This document shows positions 32,529-44,322 of a DNA stretch of 64,000 nucleotides, piece by piece. The stretch lies in assembly GCA_003254925.1 (NCBI GenBank), contig QANZ01046459.1, forward strand, positions 1 through 64,000, in the 5' to 3' direction. This stretch comes from Chamaecrista fasciculata. Lineage: Eukaryota > Streptophyta > Magnoliopsida > Fabales > Fabaceae. The stretch's first letter is position 1. Each line of letters starts with the position of its first letter. The position numbers were made by a program, and so were the translations under genes. The notes under the pieces are model-generated. The model saw only the letters and a list, made by a program, of their open reading frames with translations, was not told where the DNA came from and searched no databases.

Positions 32529-32776
32529 ACATGTATAATTAGATCACATATACATTTGATTAACAACGTTTCAACAGTATCAATTGCTTAATATTTATTT
32601 TTGCAAATTTTAAAAATATATGGATTGAATTGTAAAGACAGAAATTATAAGGATTGAATATGTTTACCTTAAAAACAATAAAAAGTATTATTTTACCTTC
32701 AACAAAGATTTATGGCTATAATCAATGTTGAAGAACATACCAATTAGAAATATGACCAACAATCAAATATGTTTAC

Positions 32777-32873
32777 CTTAATTTGGTGTACCATTGATCT
32801 GATTTGAAGAAGTTATATTCATCTTTTTTCTATTTGTTTCATCATCATCTTCGTTTTGATCAGAGCCTTCCAT
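32777..32873 (-). pseudogene. Array copy A: first exon of an unrecognised gene
   Basis: An ATG at 32873 opens a 31-codon acidic frame (MEGSDQNEDDDETNRKKMN, then SSNQINGTPN) that ends in TAA just before the donor G/gtaaac; the other copies have AAA there. A TATA box (TATATAAAGC, minus strand, near 32985) lies about 115 bp upstream, and the 5' leader with 'aaaccctaagt' is conserved in all four copies. I do not recognise the protein. The in-frame stop suggests this copy is dead. Confidence 0.5.
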
Positions 32874-33157
32874 CGCTTGCACCTCTAACTTGTTAAAACA
32901 AAGCGAGAAAGAAAAAAAACCCTAAGTTTTGCGTAACAGGCGTCTACTATGTAAGTGAGCGGCTATTGTGTAAGAGATGGTTCAATGCTTTATATATTCC
33001 ACGAAAAACCTAGGGTTAGTTTGAAAACATTGAATCTAGACAACTAATAAAATTATACATGAAGCTTCTACGCATTTTCGTTGTTACGTTTAATTAGCTT
33101 CGTGGAAGATATTTGTAAGTGAACACATTCTAGGTTTTTCTCTTTTGTAATAATATA

Positions 33158-34110
33158 GGGTAAAATGCACTTTGGTACCCTGTGGTTAGGAGCGAATCCA
33201 CTTTGGTACCCTAAAATACAAAATTTCACACTTTGGTACCCTGAAGTTTGCGCTGTTAGCACTTTGGTACCCTGTGGTTATTTTCCGTCAACATATAACG
33301 AAAAATTGTTAGCACTTTTGCAAAAAATTACAAAATGCCCCCAACTAGTTTCAAATTTTTCCCAAACATCCCTAGATCATAATATTTGAGGACTAAAATG
33401 AAAATTATAACAAAATTTTGGCATCAAAATGTAATTATAAAAAATATTGAAAAAAGAATAAAGTTACAGATTAGTCCTAAATATAGAAAATAAAATGCGG
33501 TTTAGTCCTAAAACTATGTGGTTCGATGGTGAGAAGATAAACTTTACAAAATTTTTGCAAAAATTACAGAATGCACCCAAATAGTTTCAAAATTTACAAA
33601 AAAACTCCCTAGATCATGATATTTGAGGACTAAAATAAAAATTACAATAACTTTTTGGGCTCAAAATGTAATTTTGGAAAATAGAAAAAAGGAGATAATT
33701 ACATATCAGTTCTAAATCTGGAAATTAAATGCAATTTAGTCCTACCCATATTTAGATACAACTACTTGAATGAAATTTTGGAAGTAAACTTGAATGATTT
33801 GAAAAATATTCCCATGAATTAATTTACAACTTAAATAATTAATATTTAGTTTCACTCCATCAATTCTTTTAGTTTGTTGTGTTTTGATTCGTTTTACCAA
33901 AGGGAGAGGACCTAAACGCACAAAATAAATCTTGTTGAATAGTGAAATATGGTTTAAGCAGCAATAAAAACTAACGAATAAGATATAGTAGAAATCAACG
34001 ATTAAGATTGAGCCAGATCAGCACTTTTTGTTAAATCTTGACGGAAAATAACCACATGGTACAAAATTGCTAACAGCGCAAACCCCAGGGTACCAAAGTG
34101 CACTTTACCC
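33158..34110. mobile_element. Inverted-repeat element, 953 bp, with near-exact 9-bp TSD
   Basis: Starts GGGTAAAATGCACTTTGG and ends CCAAAGTGCACTTTACCC. The flanks AATAATATA (33149) and AACAATATA (34111) match in 8 of 9 bases. The equivalent place in array copy D (48723-48731, AATAATGTA) has a single copy and no insert, which proves insertion after the duplication. The interior is AT-rich without coding. It is a MULE-like family also present at 28933 and 60346. Confidence 0.8.
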
Positions 34111-34559
34111 AACAATATATGATTATCATATGTTCTAAGGATTAATATTGTTAAAACTTATCTAATCATGTCTTCATAGCATTAGTTAAAAAATATTAAA
34201 TTAATGATTTAGTCCCTAAAAGATGATAGATTTCTCAATTTCCAAAAGATAAAATTATAAGATTTAGTCTTCAAAATATGCAATTACAATCATTTTAGTC
34301 TCTTGTCAAAGATACTTACTAAAATTTAACGATATATCTTATGTGCTTCTAAATTTTTATTGACATTATACTTAATAATTAGTATTAGAAAATTATGTCA
34401 ATAATTGAATCTAAACTAATGTATTAACAAAATGACCAAATTAAATTACATAAAAAAAATACTACAAATACAATGTAAATCATTAGCAAGGATTCCATTC
34501 CAGAGTAATAATGAGGTGACATGACTAGTCACTCTGTTTGGATGGAAAATAGCACAATG

Positions 34560-35985
34560 ATTCATAAGCTTTGCGAATTCCAAACATGCTAAAGCTGCTT
34601 GTAATTCTAGTTGTTGAGCATTCTGAAAAGCCTCAAGAAAGTCCCATTTGAGCTTGTAGCCACACCTTCAAGCTCACAAAATACAGCCCCATCAACATTT
34701 ATTTTTACAAAAGGATCTGTTTGTGGGATGAAGGTCTTTGACCTGACTCATGCAAGCTTGGAACTCACTCGGCCAAAACTTACACTGGTTCTGAATTTGT
34801 AGATCTCAACCTGCAATTGTTTCTAGCTAACCAAACATACATGAAATATGCAGAAAAGTAATGTTTCAATCCATTACTGTTGGGCTTAGTCATTGAAAGT
34901 TCCACATCGGTTGGGAAAAACATTGAGGGGGCGTGAGGCTTGTATAAATATGAGTGAGATATGAGCTTCTAAGGCACCACAACTTACATAGAAATCCTAA
35001 TGGGTGTATTGGGGTTTGGGTAGTTGTGAGTCATTTTTGAGAGAGGGTTTGCAATTTTCTCCGGTCAAAAATTGTATTGAGGAGGGTTTGTAATTTTGTC
35101 CGTGCAAAAATTACAAATAGTGAAGTTTGTCCCAGAGGGGGCCGTGGAGTAGGTCTTGAGGCACCGAACCACGTTAAAGATTTGTGTTCGTTTCTCCGTT
35201 TCCTCTTCCTTTATTTGTTGTGTGGGGTTGCGCTTCTGCCCAACAAGTACATAGAACCAGCAGAAAAATTATAAGGCTGCAGGAAAATCTAGAGGCTGCA
35301 ACCCCAGCTTTGGGCACCAATTGTCAGAGTCTGAAGCCGTGATTCGTGCATTTTTGCAGAAAAAGCATTTATCTTCCACATCCAAACCTTCTAGTTTCAA
35401 ATTCTCGACGACATGCTCTCCATAGAAAGAACTTAATTCTGTTAGGAATTTTGCTCTTCCAAACTTTAATATATTTTGACCAGCAAACACCACCACTTTC
35501 ACTCCTTAAAGCCTCATGAATATGGTCCTTTCTTTATAGCTTGTCAACTTTGTTTCATTGCCTCTTTATAACCAGATTTGACTGTGTAATTCCCATCTGA
35601 GGTGTAAATCCAGGACCATCCGTCTTTGATTAGATCAGCCTTCCATCTTCTGGTATCATGATCAATGAGATCGCAAATTGTCCACAGAATGATTGTTCCT
35701 TGACACCTTGAAATTCTCAATGTCTTTGAGCCAAGGATCCTACCAAATTAGAACATACTACAATTCCCACTTCTACGACTACTTTTTAGAGCATGAATAG
35801 CTCGTAAGCCACAAGGACGTTATCCGTGATTTGGCATTGAGGTACGAAGGCACTTTGATTTAACAAATTAAATCAGGCAGGATTTGTTTGAGCTTAATTA
35901 TTAGCAAGAGTCTTAGCAATGATCTTTTAAAGTGTGTTGCAGAGAATAATGAGAGGAAGCTGTGTCATATGAATATGATTGAATA
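34560..35985 (-). pseudogene. LINE (L1-type) ORF2 remnant, split by a solo LTR
   Basis: Read on the minus strand: reverse transcriptase pieces (ILCNTL, KIIAKTLAN, LNQSAFVP, ITDNVLVAYELF; 35770-35960), then DLIDHDTRRWKADLI and YTSDGNYTVKSGYKEAM (35550-35690), FFLWRACR and DVEDKCFFCKN (35330-35440), and finally an RNase H piece (PFVKINVDGAVFCELEG; 34640-34720). Order agrees with plant L1 ORF2. Parts are deleted, frames shift, and the 368-bp solo LTR at 34878-35245 lies between the zinc-binding and RNase H parts. Confidence 0.75.
34878..35245 (+). mobile_element. Solo LTR, copia type, 368 bp
   Basis: Bounded by TGTTGGGC...GCCCAACA; the flanks ATTAC and AGTAC match in 4 of 5 bases. It contains a TATA box (gtataaatatgag near 34943) and the tail 'gaggcaccgaaccacgttaa' shared with the element at 26832-27179. 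It is inserted in the LINE remnant. Confidence 0.8.
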
Positions 35986-36040
35986 TGAATGGCAGGTAAG
36001 GTTAATCTTTTAAGTGAAAGTCCATTTATAGTTTAATTAT

Positions 36041-36310
36041 GAGTAAACATATAAATTGGTCCATGAAAAATACATTAGTTGGCAACTCAATTGCTGAAAA
36101 TTTAATTCACTCTCTTTAATCCTTGAAAGTTATACCATCAATATATTTTATCCTTTTGCCCCTACAAGTTAATCCCTAAAAAATAAGTTTATGGGACTAA
36201 GTTGCATTGCCTCCACAACTTTCAAGGATAAAAATATGTAAACTATACTTTCAAGGATGGAATTGTCAACTCCTACAACTTTCAGGGACCAAATTGTATG
36301 TTTACTCTCT
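36041..36310. mobile_element. MITE-like inverted-repeat element, ~270 bp
   Basis: Left end 'gagtaaacatataaattggt' and right end 'accaaattgtatgtttactc' are inverted. A second copy starts near 42431 and ends near 43836, interrupted there by a nested element; this copy shows the uninterrupted form. Confidence 0.6.
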
Positions 36311-37470
36311 TAGCAACAGCACATTATTTCATGGAAATAGTTCTTCTAGCTTGAACTGCAGACAAATGGTAAGTCAACCATAGTTTAAGTGATTGCAAGA
36401 GGTCCAAGACCATATTCTTTTAGATCTCAAGTGCAACTTCTTTCAACTTGAAAGCTTCAAGTATGATTATGGTACCACACACCAATATATATCATCTTCT
36501 TCTACAAATCTTAAAGAGTAAATCTATTGTTTAGTCCTTGAATTTATCTCAACACTGCAATTTAATTCCTAAATACGGACAATACACTTTTTGGCCTCTG
36601 ATTTTTCTTACATACATAAACTATTTAGTTATTGAAACGTTATCCTCTAAGTACTAAATAGTTTGTTTTTAAGAAAATCGGAGATCAAAAAATTTATTTC
36701 CAGTATCCAAGGATTAAATTGTAGTTTTAGAACAAACTTGACAACTAAAAAGTAAATTTTAGTCCACATTATTCAAGATTTCAATTTGTATCCCCTTAAA
36801 GTATCTCAAGTGCAGCTCTTTCTTTGCTATGTACAATGATTTAATTTAATAGTGATTATAATTATAGTACCATACACCAATATCATCTTTCTTCAACAAA
36901 TCTTAATGAGTAAGCCTATCTTTTAATCTATCCTTAAACTTGTTTTAAAATTGCAATTTAGTTCCTAAATATTGGAAATACACTTTTTGATCCCTGATTT
37001 TTTTTTAATTCCCTACAGTTCCATGAAATTAAACACATGGCCTCCTTGTGGCTGTCAAAGGCAAGGCACCAACCATATCAGTAGCAATTGTCACAACCAA
37101 GGTTAGCCTTAAAGTAGAAACCAAACTTCATGCCTTCCTCCAAACTCACTTATTTCACTAGTATCGATCTCCACTACTAGATCCTCATCCTTCAACATTA
37201 TAATTTGATTCCCCATCTCAGCCTTACTTTTCCTCTCTCTTCTAACTTTCATCCTCATACCAGAATCAAAATTCTTTTTCACAGTTCAAGGGACCATAGT
37301 AGCTTCATTCTCCTTCAGATTCTCATAGCCGTTATCCTCATATAGCAATTCCACAAAATGACCATTCTCCTCCCAAATAACAGTATTTCTCCTCACATCT
37401 ACCCTAATCACATTCTTTTCTGCTACATTTTGTATTGAATTATCCTTTGGTTATTCAATTTGATAGAGGG
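36311..37470. other. Non-coding stretch; shared piece with 43850-43935
   Basis: 36480-37010 holds two imperfect copies of one segment ('ccaatat...atcatctt', 'cacttttt.g.c'). At 37100-37250 a minus-strand frame reads KSKAEMGNQIIMLKDEDLV; the same frame (KSKVEMENQIIMLKDEDLV) occurs at 43860-43940. This may be a retrotransposon ORF1 or an unknown gene piece. Confidence 0.4.
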
Positions 37471-38700
37471 ACCTAATCATTGATGATTGCGATTTTTCAC
37501 GTGCCGAGATATATATTTTGTTTATTTAAGGATTGATTCATTGAATCGATAAAAATTCATGGACCAAATAGTAGGTTTTCTTGAATTTCCATGTTTTTTA
37601 TATTTTGGTCCTAACATAAAGTTACTCCAACGTCCATTACCTTATTCTCCATTAACAAAGATTCCAAGTCATTTTCATTACCATTAAAACCATAACAAAA
37701 TACTGAAATTCCATTTCATTAACCTCAATTCTATTCCATTATCAATTATTATTTTTACCCCTATACAATTTTAAAATACTAATACAATTATTTCAACAAA
37801 CCATAATCATTACATACTCTTTTAAATAATTTCACATTCCATTAAATCTCCATTAACCTTCAAATTACCCAAACTCTATTTTATCATTCTATTATATTAT
37901 CTTACTTTCTCCAATATCTCTCCAATAACAAAAAGTTACTGGAATGGCCTACTGGCCATCCAAATAGCCGTTAAGTCTAACTTGGATGGCTGAGATGAGG
38001 ACTTTCTCTATTTTTTTTGGTAAACATGAAGACTTTCTCTTTGATACATGGTTGATGTGGCACAGAGGAAAAATATCATTTCCACTCTCTCTGTCTCTGT
38101 CATCTCCTTCATCTCTATCTCTGTCTCTGTCTTCTCCATCATCTACTTCATACTCTTCATCTCTATACATGTCTCTGTCTTCTCCATCATCTCCTTCATG
38201 CTGATGATGATGAGTACCTAGGGGCGTAACCGAAGTCATAGCTTCGGAATCACCTGGGAGCTGAGTAACATATATACTAACATGAGCCATTGGTGAAAAC
38301 AGAATGAGCTTCATCCTAAAAACAACATATATATATATATATATATACAAAGTGCCAATGAATTAAGAGAAAATAGGCATTAATTAGGATTTCACTTATA
38401 ATATTGACTCTACTTCTTAGCCCCAATATATAGATTCAGAGAATATGGATTGACACAGAGAGTATAGAAGGAAGAAATGTGGTGGATACATGGAGAAGAT
38501 AGAGAGAGTTGAAATGATATTTCTTCTTTCTCGGCCCACATCACCATGCATTTATGAGACAGAATGTTTTCATCTTAGTGATCAAGATCAAACTAAGAGA
38601 GTTTGTCTTTGGACCAATGGTGAAACAACTGTGAAAGTTGGAAGATCACAATGAAATGTAGAATTCATCCCATAATTTAAAAACTAAAATAAGATTTGGA
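37471..38700. repeat. Array unit piece with inverted arms and acidic ORF
   Basis: Collinear with 45825-46920. The segments 37985-38100 and 38495-38600 are inverted relative to each other (gatgtgg..gagaggaaaaatatcattt type), and 38600-38700 is the complement of the arm at 30360-30520. The minus-strand frame between them (MAHVSIYVTQLPGDSEAMTS, then a long Asp/Glu/Arg run from CT-rich microsatellite-like DNA) is not a recognised protein. It is a shorter relative of the 30352-32528 element. Confidence 0.5.
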
Positions 38701-39570
38701 ACACAAACAAATTGATTTGATGTTGTTAAACTTTTATAGTATTAATACTAAAAAGTTTCAATATATATAAGAAGGAAAGGTGATGCCACAACTTGAGAAT
38801 TCCCAATCAACTATGAACACATCAATTCACACTATAATCACCTACAAAATGTATTGATGCAAAGGAACAAGTACTGTACAAAATTAAGAAAAAAATAAAG
38901 GTGAAAAAAGCAATTGATACAACATTATATATATATTCACAATTTCAAATACTATAAATAAGATATATCTGTACAAGTAGCTAAGAAAGAAAAATACATA
39001 TTACATGTATAACTACAGAGGTATGAGATTATTTAATAATGTGAAAATATAAACATTTTCCAGAAAGCCATGTACTATAATTTGAATGGTTATTGGTGAA
39101 AAGGTTTTGGTATAAACATTTTCTTAATCTATTGCATTAAATTGAGGCAATAGATATAAGTTATGGAATCACATTACAAGAAAGAAAGATAGTGTAAGAA
39201 CATAATACCTGCATCCTTGTTTCTTCCATTAAGCGCTCAGGAGATGACTTAGGAGACAAAAAGCAGAGGTGCTCGTTTGGATATTTGATTAACAAATTTT
39301 TAACAAAATTTATGGCTAAGAATTTTATTTTTACAATTTTTTATAAATTATAACGAATGAGTTATAAAGAATGGAATTATAGGGTTGAGTTACAAACTCA
39401 ATGAACTTATAGGGACCAAAGTAATATTTTAACCTTCAAAATAATTTTATATTCTATTCTTTGTCAAAATCATTCATTCACTCAAAAAATTTGATTTAAT
39501 ATACAAAAGAAACAATGATTTATGCTTAATTTAATAGAATATACGAATTAGAAATATGATCGATTACGTA
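38701..39570. other. Non-coding, array unit spacer/intron of copy B
   Basis: 'aaagccatgtacta' near 39064 matches 30073 and 44152, a further landmark of the duplication array. No clear exon 2 equivalent is found; a piece at 39206-39250 has plausible splice signals (SSPERLMEETRMQ) but is not shared with copy C. Confidence 0.35.
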
Positions 39571-39573
39571 TGC

Positions 39574-39669
39574 CTTTTTGGGTGTACCACTTATCAGATT
39601 TGTGAAAGTTGTATTCATCTTTTCTCTGTTAGCTTTATCGACATCGTCATCTTGATCACATCCTTCCAT
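39574..39669 (-). pseudogene. Array copy B: first exon
   Basis: The frame reads MEGCDQDDDVDKANREKMN, then TFTNLISGTPKK. A one-base loss and a GC in place of the GT donor (AAAAAG/gcatac) would alter splicing. A TATA box (TATATAAAGC, near 39789) is retained about 115 bp upstream. Confidence 0.45.
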
Positions 39670-40375
39670 CGTCTAGATCTCTAACTTGTTAAAACAAACC
39701 GAGAAACGAAAAGAACAAGAAACCCTAAGTTATGTGTAAGGAAGTGTGCGGCTATAAGGAATGTTTGTATTCTAATGGTTCAATGCTTTATATAACCCGA
39801 AAAAATACCTAGGATTAGCCGTAAAAAATTATTCTAGACGCTTCTACTCATTGTCGTGGTTTTAGCTTTATGAAAAATTGTCGGTAAATACATGTTAAAA
39901 TATTTTTCTTCTTGTAATAATATATGATTATCATATATTCTTATATATACTATATTATATATCTAAGGGGCTTTATGGTTGGTCAAAAATAGTGAATTAA
40001 AAAATAAAAAAGAAAAAAAAATCACCACTCTCCCTCCCCACTCACTCTCCCCACTTCTTTAAAAAAATAAATGAATTAAAAAAATGCAAAAAACAATTAA
40101 AAATTAAAAAATGTCACCACTCTCTCTCCCCACTCACTCTCCCCATATGAAGTAATTTCAAATTGATCCTAAATATTTTATTAATTTTAGATGAGTCTTA
40201 CATATTTTTATAATTTCTCAAATTGGTCTCAAACTTACTCTTTTATTAATATAAAAATTTAATATAATCTTCAAGTTTAAATCAATTCAAACGTTACATT
40301 TGGGCATGCCAAGCCCCTAGTGGTTAATATTATTATAAGTTTATCTAACCAATATTTTCAAAGCATTAACTAAAA

Positions 40376-40690
40376 AAGTATTGGCAAAGTTATCTTTTTC
40401 GTCCTCAAACTTTATATCAATTTTCAATTTCATCTTCAATGTTAGTTTACTTTCAATTTTGTCCCAAAGTTTCACATTTTGGTAGATTTTATCTTTTTCC
40501 TAACTTCCTTCAATAAATTAACGACAGACTTCATGGTGTTTTTCAATCTAAGTTAGGATTTGAGTTTCTTTTTCTATAAATTTTGCATTACATGTCATTA
40601 GCCACGTAGAATCTGCCATTAATATTTCACTAAAATAAGAGCAAAGAATAAAATCGATCAAAATATGAAATTTTGAAGATTAAATAATAT
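40376..40690. mobile_element. Inverted-repeat element without ndhB (relative of 62299-62925)
   Basis: Shares 'tatcaattttcaattt', 'agacttcat.gtgtttttcaa', 'aagttag.a' and 'tgtcattagcca.gta' in order with 62299-62925, but where that element carries about 265 bp of plastid DNA this one has only a short AT stretch (40578-40592). Confidence 0.6.
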
Positions 40691-41038
40691 ATGAGTAAAT
40701 TAATGATTTGGTCTTTGAAAAATTAGTAATATTTCAGTTTAGCCCTTAAAAGATAAAATTATAAAATTTAATCTTTTAAAGTTATGATTAAAATTTGACA
40801 ACTAAAATAATTTTTAATATCAATTACATAATATATTGCCAAAAAAGTCTAAAATCATATTCGATTTCTCATTGAATTTTAGTTAATATATCTGACAGAA
40901 GAATTAAATTGATTGTAATTGAATCTTTGAAGGAAAATTAAAAATTTTATCATCTTTTATAAACTATAATTTTAATTTATTTATAATATATTGAATTTGT
41001 ATATGTATTACTAAGTTTTTTTAATAGCGTATTACTAA

Positions 41039-42175
41039 GGGTGTGTTTGGATTAGAAGTAGGTAATGAAATGATGATTTTACGTAATGAAATGGTAATGA
41101 GAAAATTATGTAATGAAAATGTAATGAAAATGGTGTTTGGATTAGTTTGAGATGTAATGAAAAAAATAGGATGTGAAATTATGAAAAAGGGTATGTAATG
41201 ATTGTGGTTGGTTGAAATAAATATATGGNNNNNNNNNNNNNNNNNNNNNNNNNNNNNNNNNNNNNNNNNNNNNNNNNNNNNNNNNNNNNNNNNNNNNNNN
41301 NNNNNNNNNNNNNNNNNNNNNNNNNNNNNNNNNNNNNNNNNNNNNNNNNNNNNNNNNNNNNNNNNNNNNNNNNNNNNNNNNNNNNNNNNNNNNNNNNNNN
41401 NNNNNNNNNNNNNNNNNNNNNNNNNNNNNNNNNNNNNNNNNNNNNNNNNNNNNNNNNNNNNNNNNNNNNNNNNNNNNNNNNNNNNNNNNNNNNNNNNNNN
41501 NNNNNNNNNNNNNNNNNNNNNNNNNNNNNNNNNNNNNNNNNNNNNNNNNNNNNNNNNNNNNNNNNNNNNNNNNNNNNNNNNNNNNNNNNNNNNNNNNNNN
41601 NNNNNNNNNNNNNNNNNNNNNNNNNNNNNNNNNNNNNNNNNNNNNNNNNNNNNNNNNNNNNNNNNNNNNNNNNNNNNNNNNNNNNNNNNNNNNNNNNNNN
41701 NNNNNNNNNNNNNNNNATATATATATATATATTAAAATATATATACACATTATATTATTATAATATGTATATATATATTTTTTTTTGGCCGAAATGTATA
41801 TATATTATAATTATAAAATATATATGTGAGAGAAAGAGGGGGTGAATAAGAAAAAGAGGAAGAAAAAAGAAAAAAATGATGAGTGGAGAGAGAAAGTTGT
41901 AAATGTAATAAATGAGGGTATTGAAACTTACTATTTTGCTAAATAGTTTTTTTATATTTATATTAGAGTATAGGTAATTATAGGTATTTGAGTAGGGGTA
42001 TGTTAGTAATTGGATATGAAATATGTAATGAAATAAGTTTGTAATGAAGTGATATTTTTGTAATGACTTTATAATTGAAAAACAAACACCCATATAGCAC
42101 TGTAGCTTAAGTTATGTAATAAAAATGGGGATAATGAAATTGTAATGAGTTTATAATTGAATCCCACACACACCC
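41039..42175. mobile_element. Tourist-like element containing a gap
   Basis: The left end GGGTGTGTTTGGAT and right end 'cccacacacaccc' are inverted; flanks TAA and TAG. The arms consist of 'gtaatgaaat' repeats. A second possible end (caaacaccc) occurs at 42090, so two related elements may be nested. The interior has a 488-base gap, so coding capacity cannot be judged. Confidence 0.55.
41229..41716. other. Assembly gap, 488 N
   Basis: Unsequenced; lies inside a Tourist-like element next to a TA microsatellite. Confidence 1.
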
Positions 42176-42649
42176 TAGGTCCGCTTGTACTGTCAAAAGA
42201 GGAGTTATGCTTGTAAAAGCTCGGATGGGATAATGTGTTTTTTTCTCTCTAATTCTTTAAGTTCATTTATTTCTTTTTTGTACTAACTAATATACTGGCT
42301 ATTCATCATCATTATTAATTAAAAAAAAATTGTGAGCTTTATTTCATAAGCATGGCTTTTATGATGTTTTTATAAACTGATACTTTTACGTGAAAGTACA
42401 TTTAATAATAAGTTTATTAGAAGTTTATTATGAGTAAACATAAATTGGTTCCTGAAAATTACACTAGTTAACAATTTAATTGCTGAAATTCTGGTTTATA
42501 CCTATTAATCCTTAGATGTCATGAAACTAATATATTTTAGTCCTTTTTCCCCTATAAGTTAATCCTTAAAAAAATAAGCTTATTTCTTTTAGTTTAGTCC
42601 TTTGGTCTCTACAACTTTCAAGAATTAAAGTATGTAAATTAGACTTTCA

Positions 42650-43780
42650 GGTGTGTTTGGATGAGGTAAAGTTTGGGGGGGAAACAACATTTTCTATTTA
42701 TATCTCGATAGCAAGAATCTATAACAGAAAAAGAATACTTGTTTAGTTATATCTCAAAACAACATATATAAATTTCTAATAGACTAATAGATTAGGAGGG
42801 ATTTAAATTACCATCAAACCAAATGCATTGTTTGGATACAAGAATACTAGTAATTTAATTTTCCTAAGAATTTAATTTTAGTAATTTAATTCCATCTCAA
42901 GAAGTGGAATTTGTAAAATTCTTCCACGGACTTTTTACTCTCATTCTCCTTTCTCTCCACAGACGTGTGTAAGACAACAATATGACACTAGTTTTTTGGA
43001 TCGGACTGGATCGAGTCAAATTTTTTTTGTCAAGCTGAACCAAACCAAATTTTACAAGTCGGGCCAAATCGAGTCAAATTTTTTAAGTCGAGCTGAATTT
43101 TTCGAGCCGAACCGGATTGAGTCAAATTTTTGCGGGCCAGGCCGGACCGAGTCTAATTTTTCGAGCTACACCAAACATAGCCAAATCTCTCAAGTCAGGA
43201 TGGACCGAGTCAAACTTTTAGGGCCGAAGCGGACCAAGTAGCATTTTACGAGTCGGGGCGGACCGAGCTGCTTTTAACTCGGTCTGGTACAGCCTGAAAA
43301 ATTTGACTCGATCCAGCTCGGCCTGAAAAATTTGACTCAGTCTGCCTCAACCTGAAAAATTTGACTTGGTTTGGCCCGACTCGAAAGTTTGACTCGGTCT
43401 GCCTCGGCTCGAAAAGTTTGGGTCGATTTGGGCTGACCTGAAAATTTTGCCTCAATCCGACTCAGCCTAAAAAACTCGAACTGGTCCACCTGGGCCTGAA
43501 AAATTTGACCCGGCTCCACGGACTAGACTTGGTCCGGGCTAGGCAAAATCAAATCGAGTTCTTCGAGACCAAAATGAAACTGACCGCATAGTTTGATGAT
43601 CAAAACAGAATTAAAAATTTGCTTGAGGATCAAAATATAACTAGAAATTTGAATTCAAATTTCTAACTGTTATCCAAACAATGTATTTTAAATGTAAGCA
43701 ACCAAAATTATAGTAATTTAAATTTCTAGTATTTGAAATTAGATAGTTTTTAAAATTCCATTATATATCCAAACACACAC
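42650..43780. mobile_element. Nested inverted-repeat element, 1131 bp
   Basis: Ends GGTGTGTTTGGAT / ATCCAAACACACAC with TCA on both sides (42647-42649, 43781-43783), PIF/Harbinger-like. A second inverted pair lies further in ('gcattgtttggat' at 42827, 'atccaaacaatgta' at 43671), suggesting another element nested within. The centre holds the palindromic 29-bp array. Confidence 0.6.
42998..43562. repeat. 29-bp tandem array in palindromic arrangement
   Basis: About nine units on the left run in one sense (e.g. gccaggccggaccgagtc) and about nine on the right run in the opposite sense (e.g. cctgaaaaatttgactcg), meeting near 43270. Units are 28-29 bp and diverged. G+C is clearly higher than the surroundings. 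The ORFs across it (repeats of 'ESNF', 'VKFF') are by-products. Confidence 0.85.
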
Positions 43781-44322
43781 TCAGGGACTTAGTTGTCAAC
43801 TTGTGTATTTTTCAGGAATGAATTTGTATGTATACCGTTGATGCCTTCCTCAAGACTCACATGTTTCATTGGTATCTCTACTAGATCCTCATCCTTCAAC
43901 ATTATAATTTGATTCTCCATCTCAACCTTACTTTTCCAGTTACTCATTTATCGGTGTATTCGCTCTTATTATTTTTTTCATTTCCTCCACCACTCTGTTT
44001 CTCGTCTCCTGTTTCTCATAATTTCTCATAATTTTGGCTTCTTGGAAGCAACCAAATCGGATAAGCTCTTCAAAATGCTTTAGGCTAAAGTATATCCTGC
44101 TAGCTCTCCCGTTCCAAGCTTAAAATAATATAAATAAATTTCAGAAATTAAAAGCCATGTACTTTATTATTTGAATTGTGACAAGTAATTAAGATGGATT
44201 TGGTATAATTAAGCAGCTTTGACATATATATCAAAGATAGATAAAGAAAGAGAGGAAATTAGGAGTTATGACTTACCATGAGACTTCCCTCGAAAGAGAG
44301 GAAATTAGGAGTTAAGACTTAC

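Larger units (their letters stand above)
42431..43836. mobile_element. Second copy of the 36041 MITE, interrupted
   Basis: 'gagtaaacataaattggt' at the left and 'tttgtatgtatac' at the right are the two ends of the element found whole at 36041-36310. The 1131-bp element at 42650-43780 sits inside. Confidence 0.6.

Noticed and set aside
37949..38350. 133-codon acidic ORF as a genuine protein
   Set aside because: The acidic run comes from CT-rich simple sequence and is not kept in the related copies at 30.5 and 46.4 kb.
42996..43519. Repetitive ORFs (ESNF / VKFF repeats) as a possible repeat protein
   Set aside because: They are a by-product of the 29-bp DNA repeat, open on both strands because of the palindrome.
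42998..43562. Regular 29-bp repeats as a CRISPR array
   Set aside because: Units are contiguous without spacers and lie in a plant transposon; not CRISPR.
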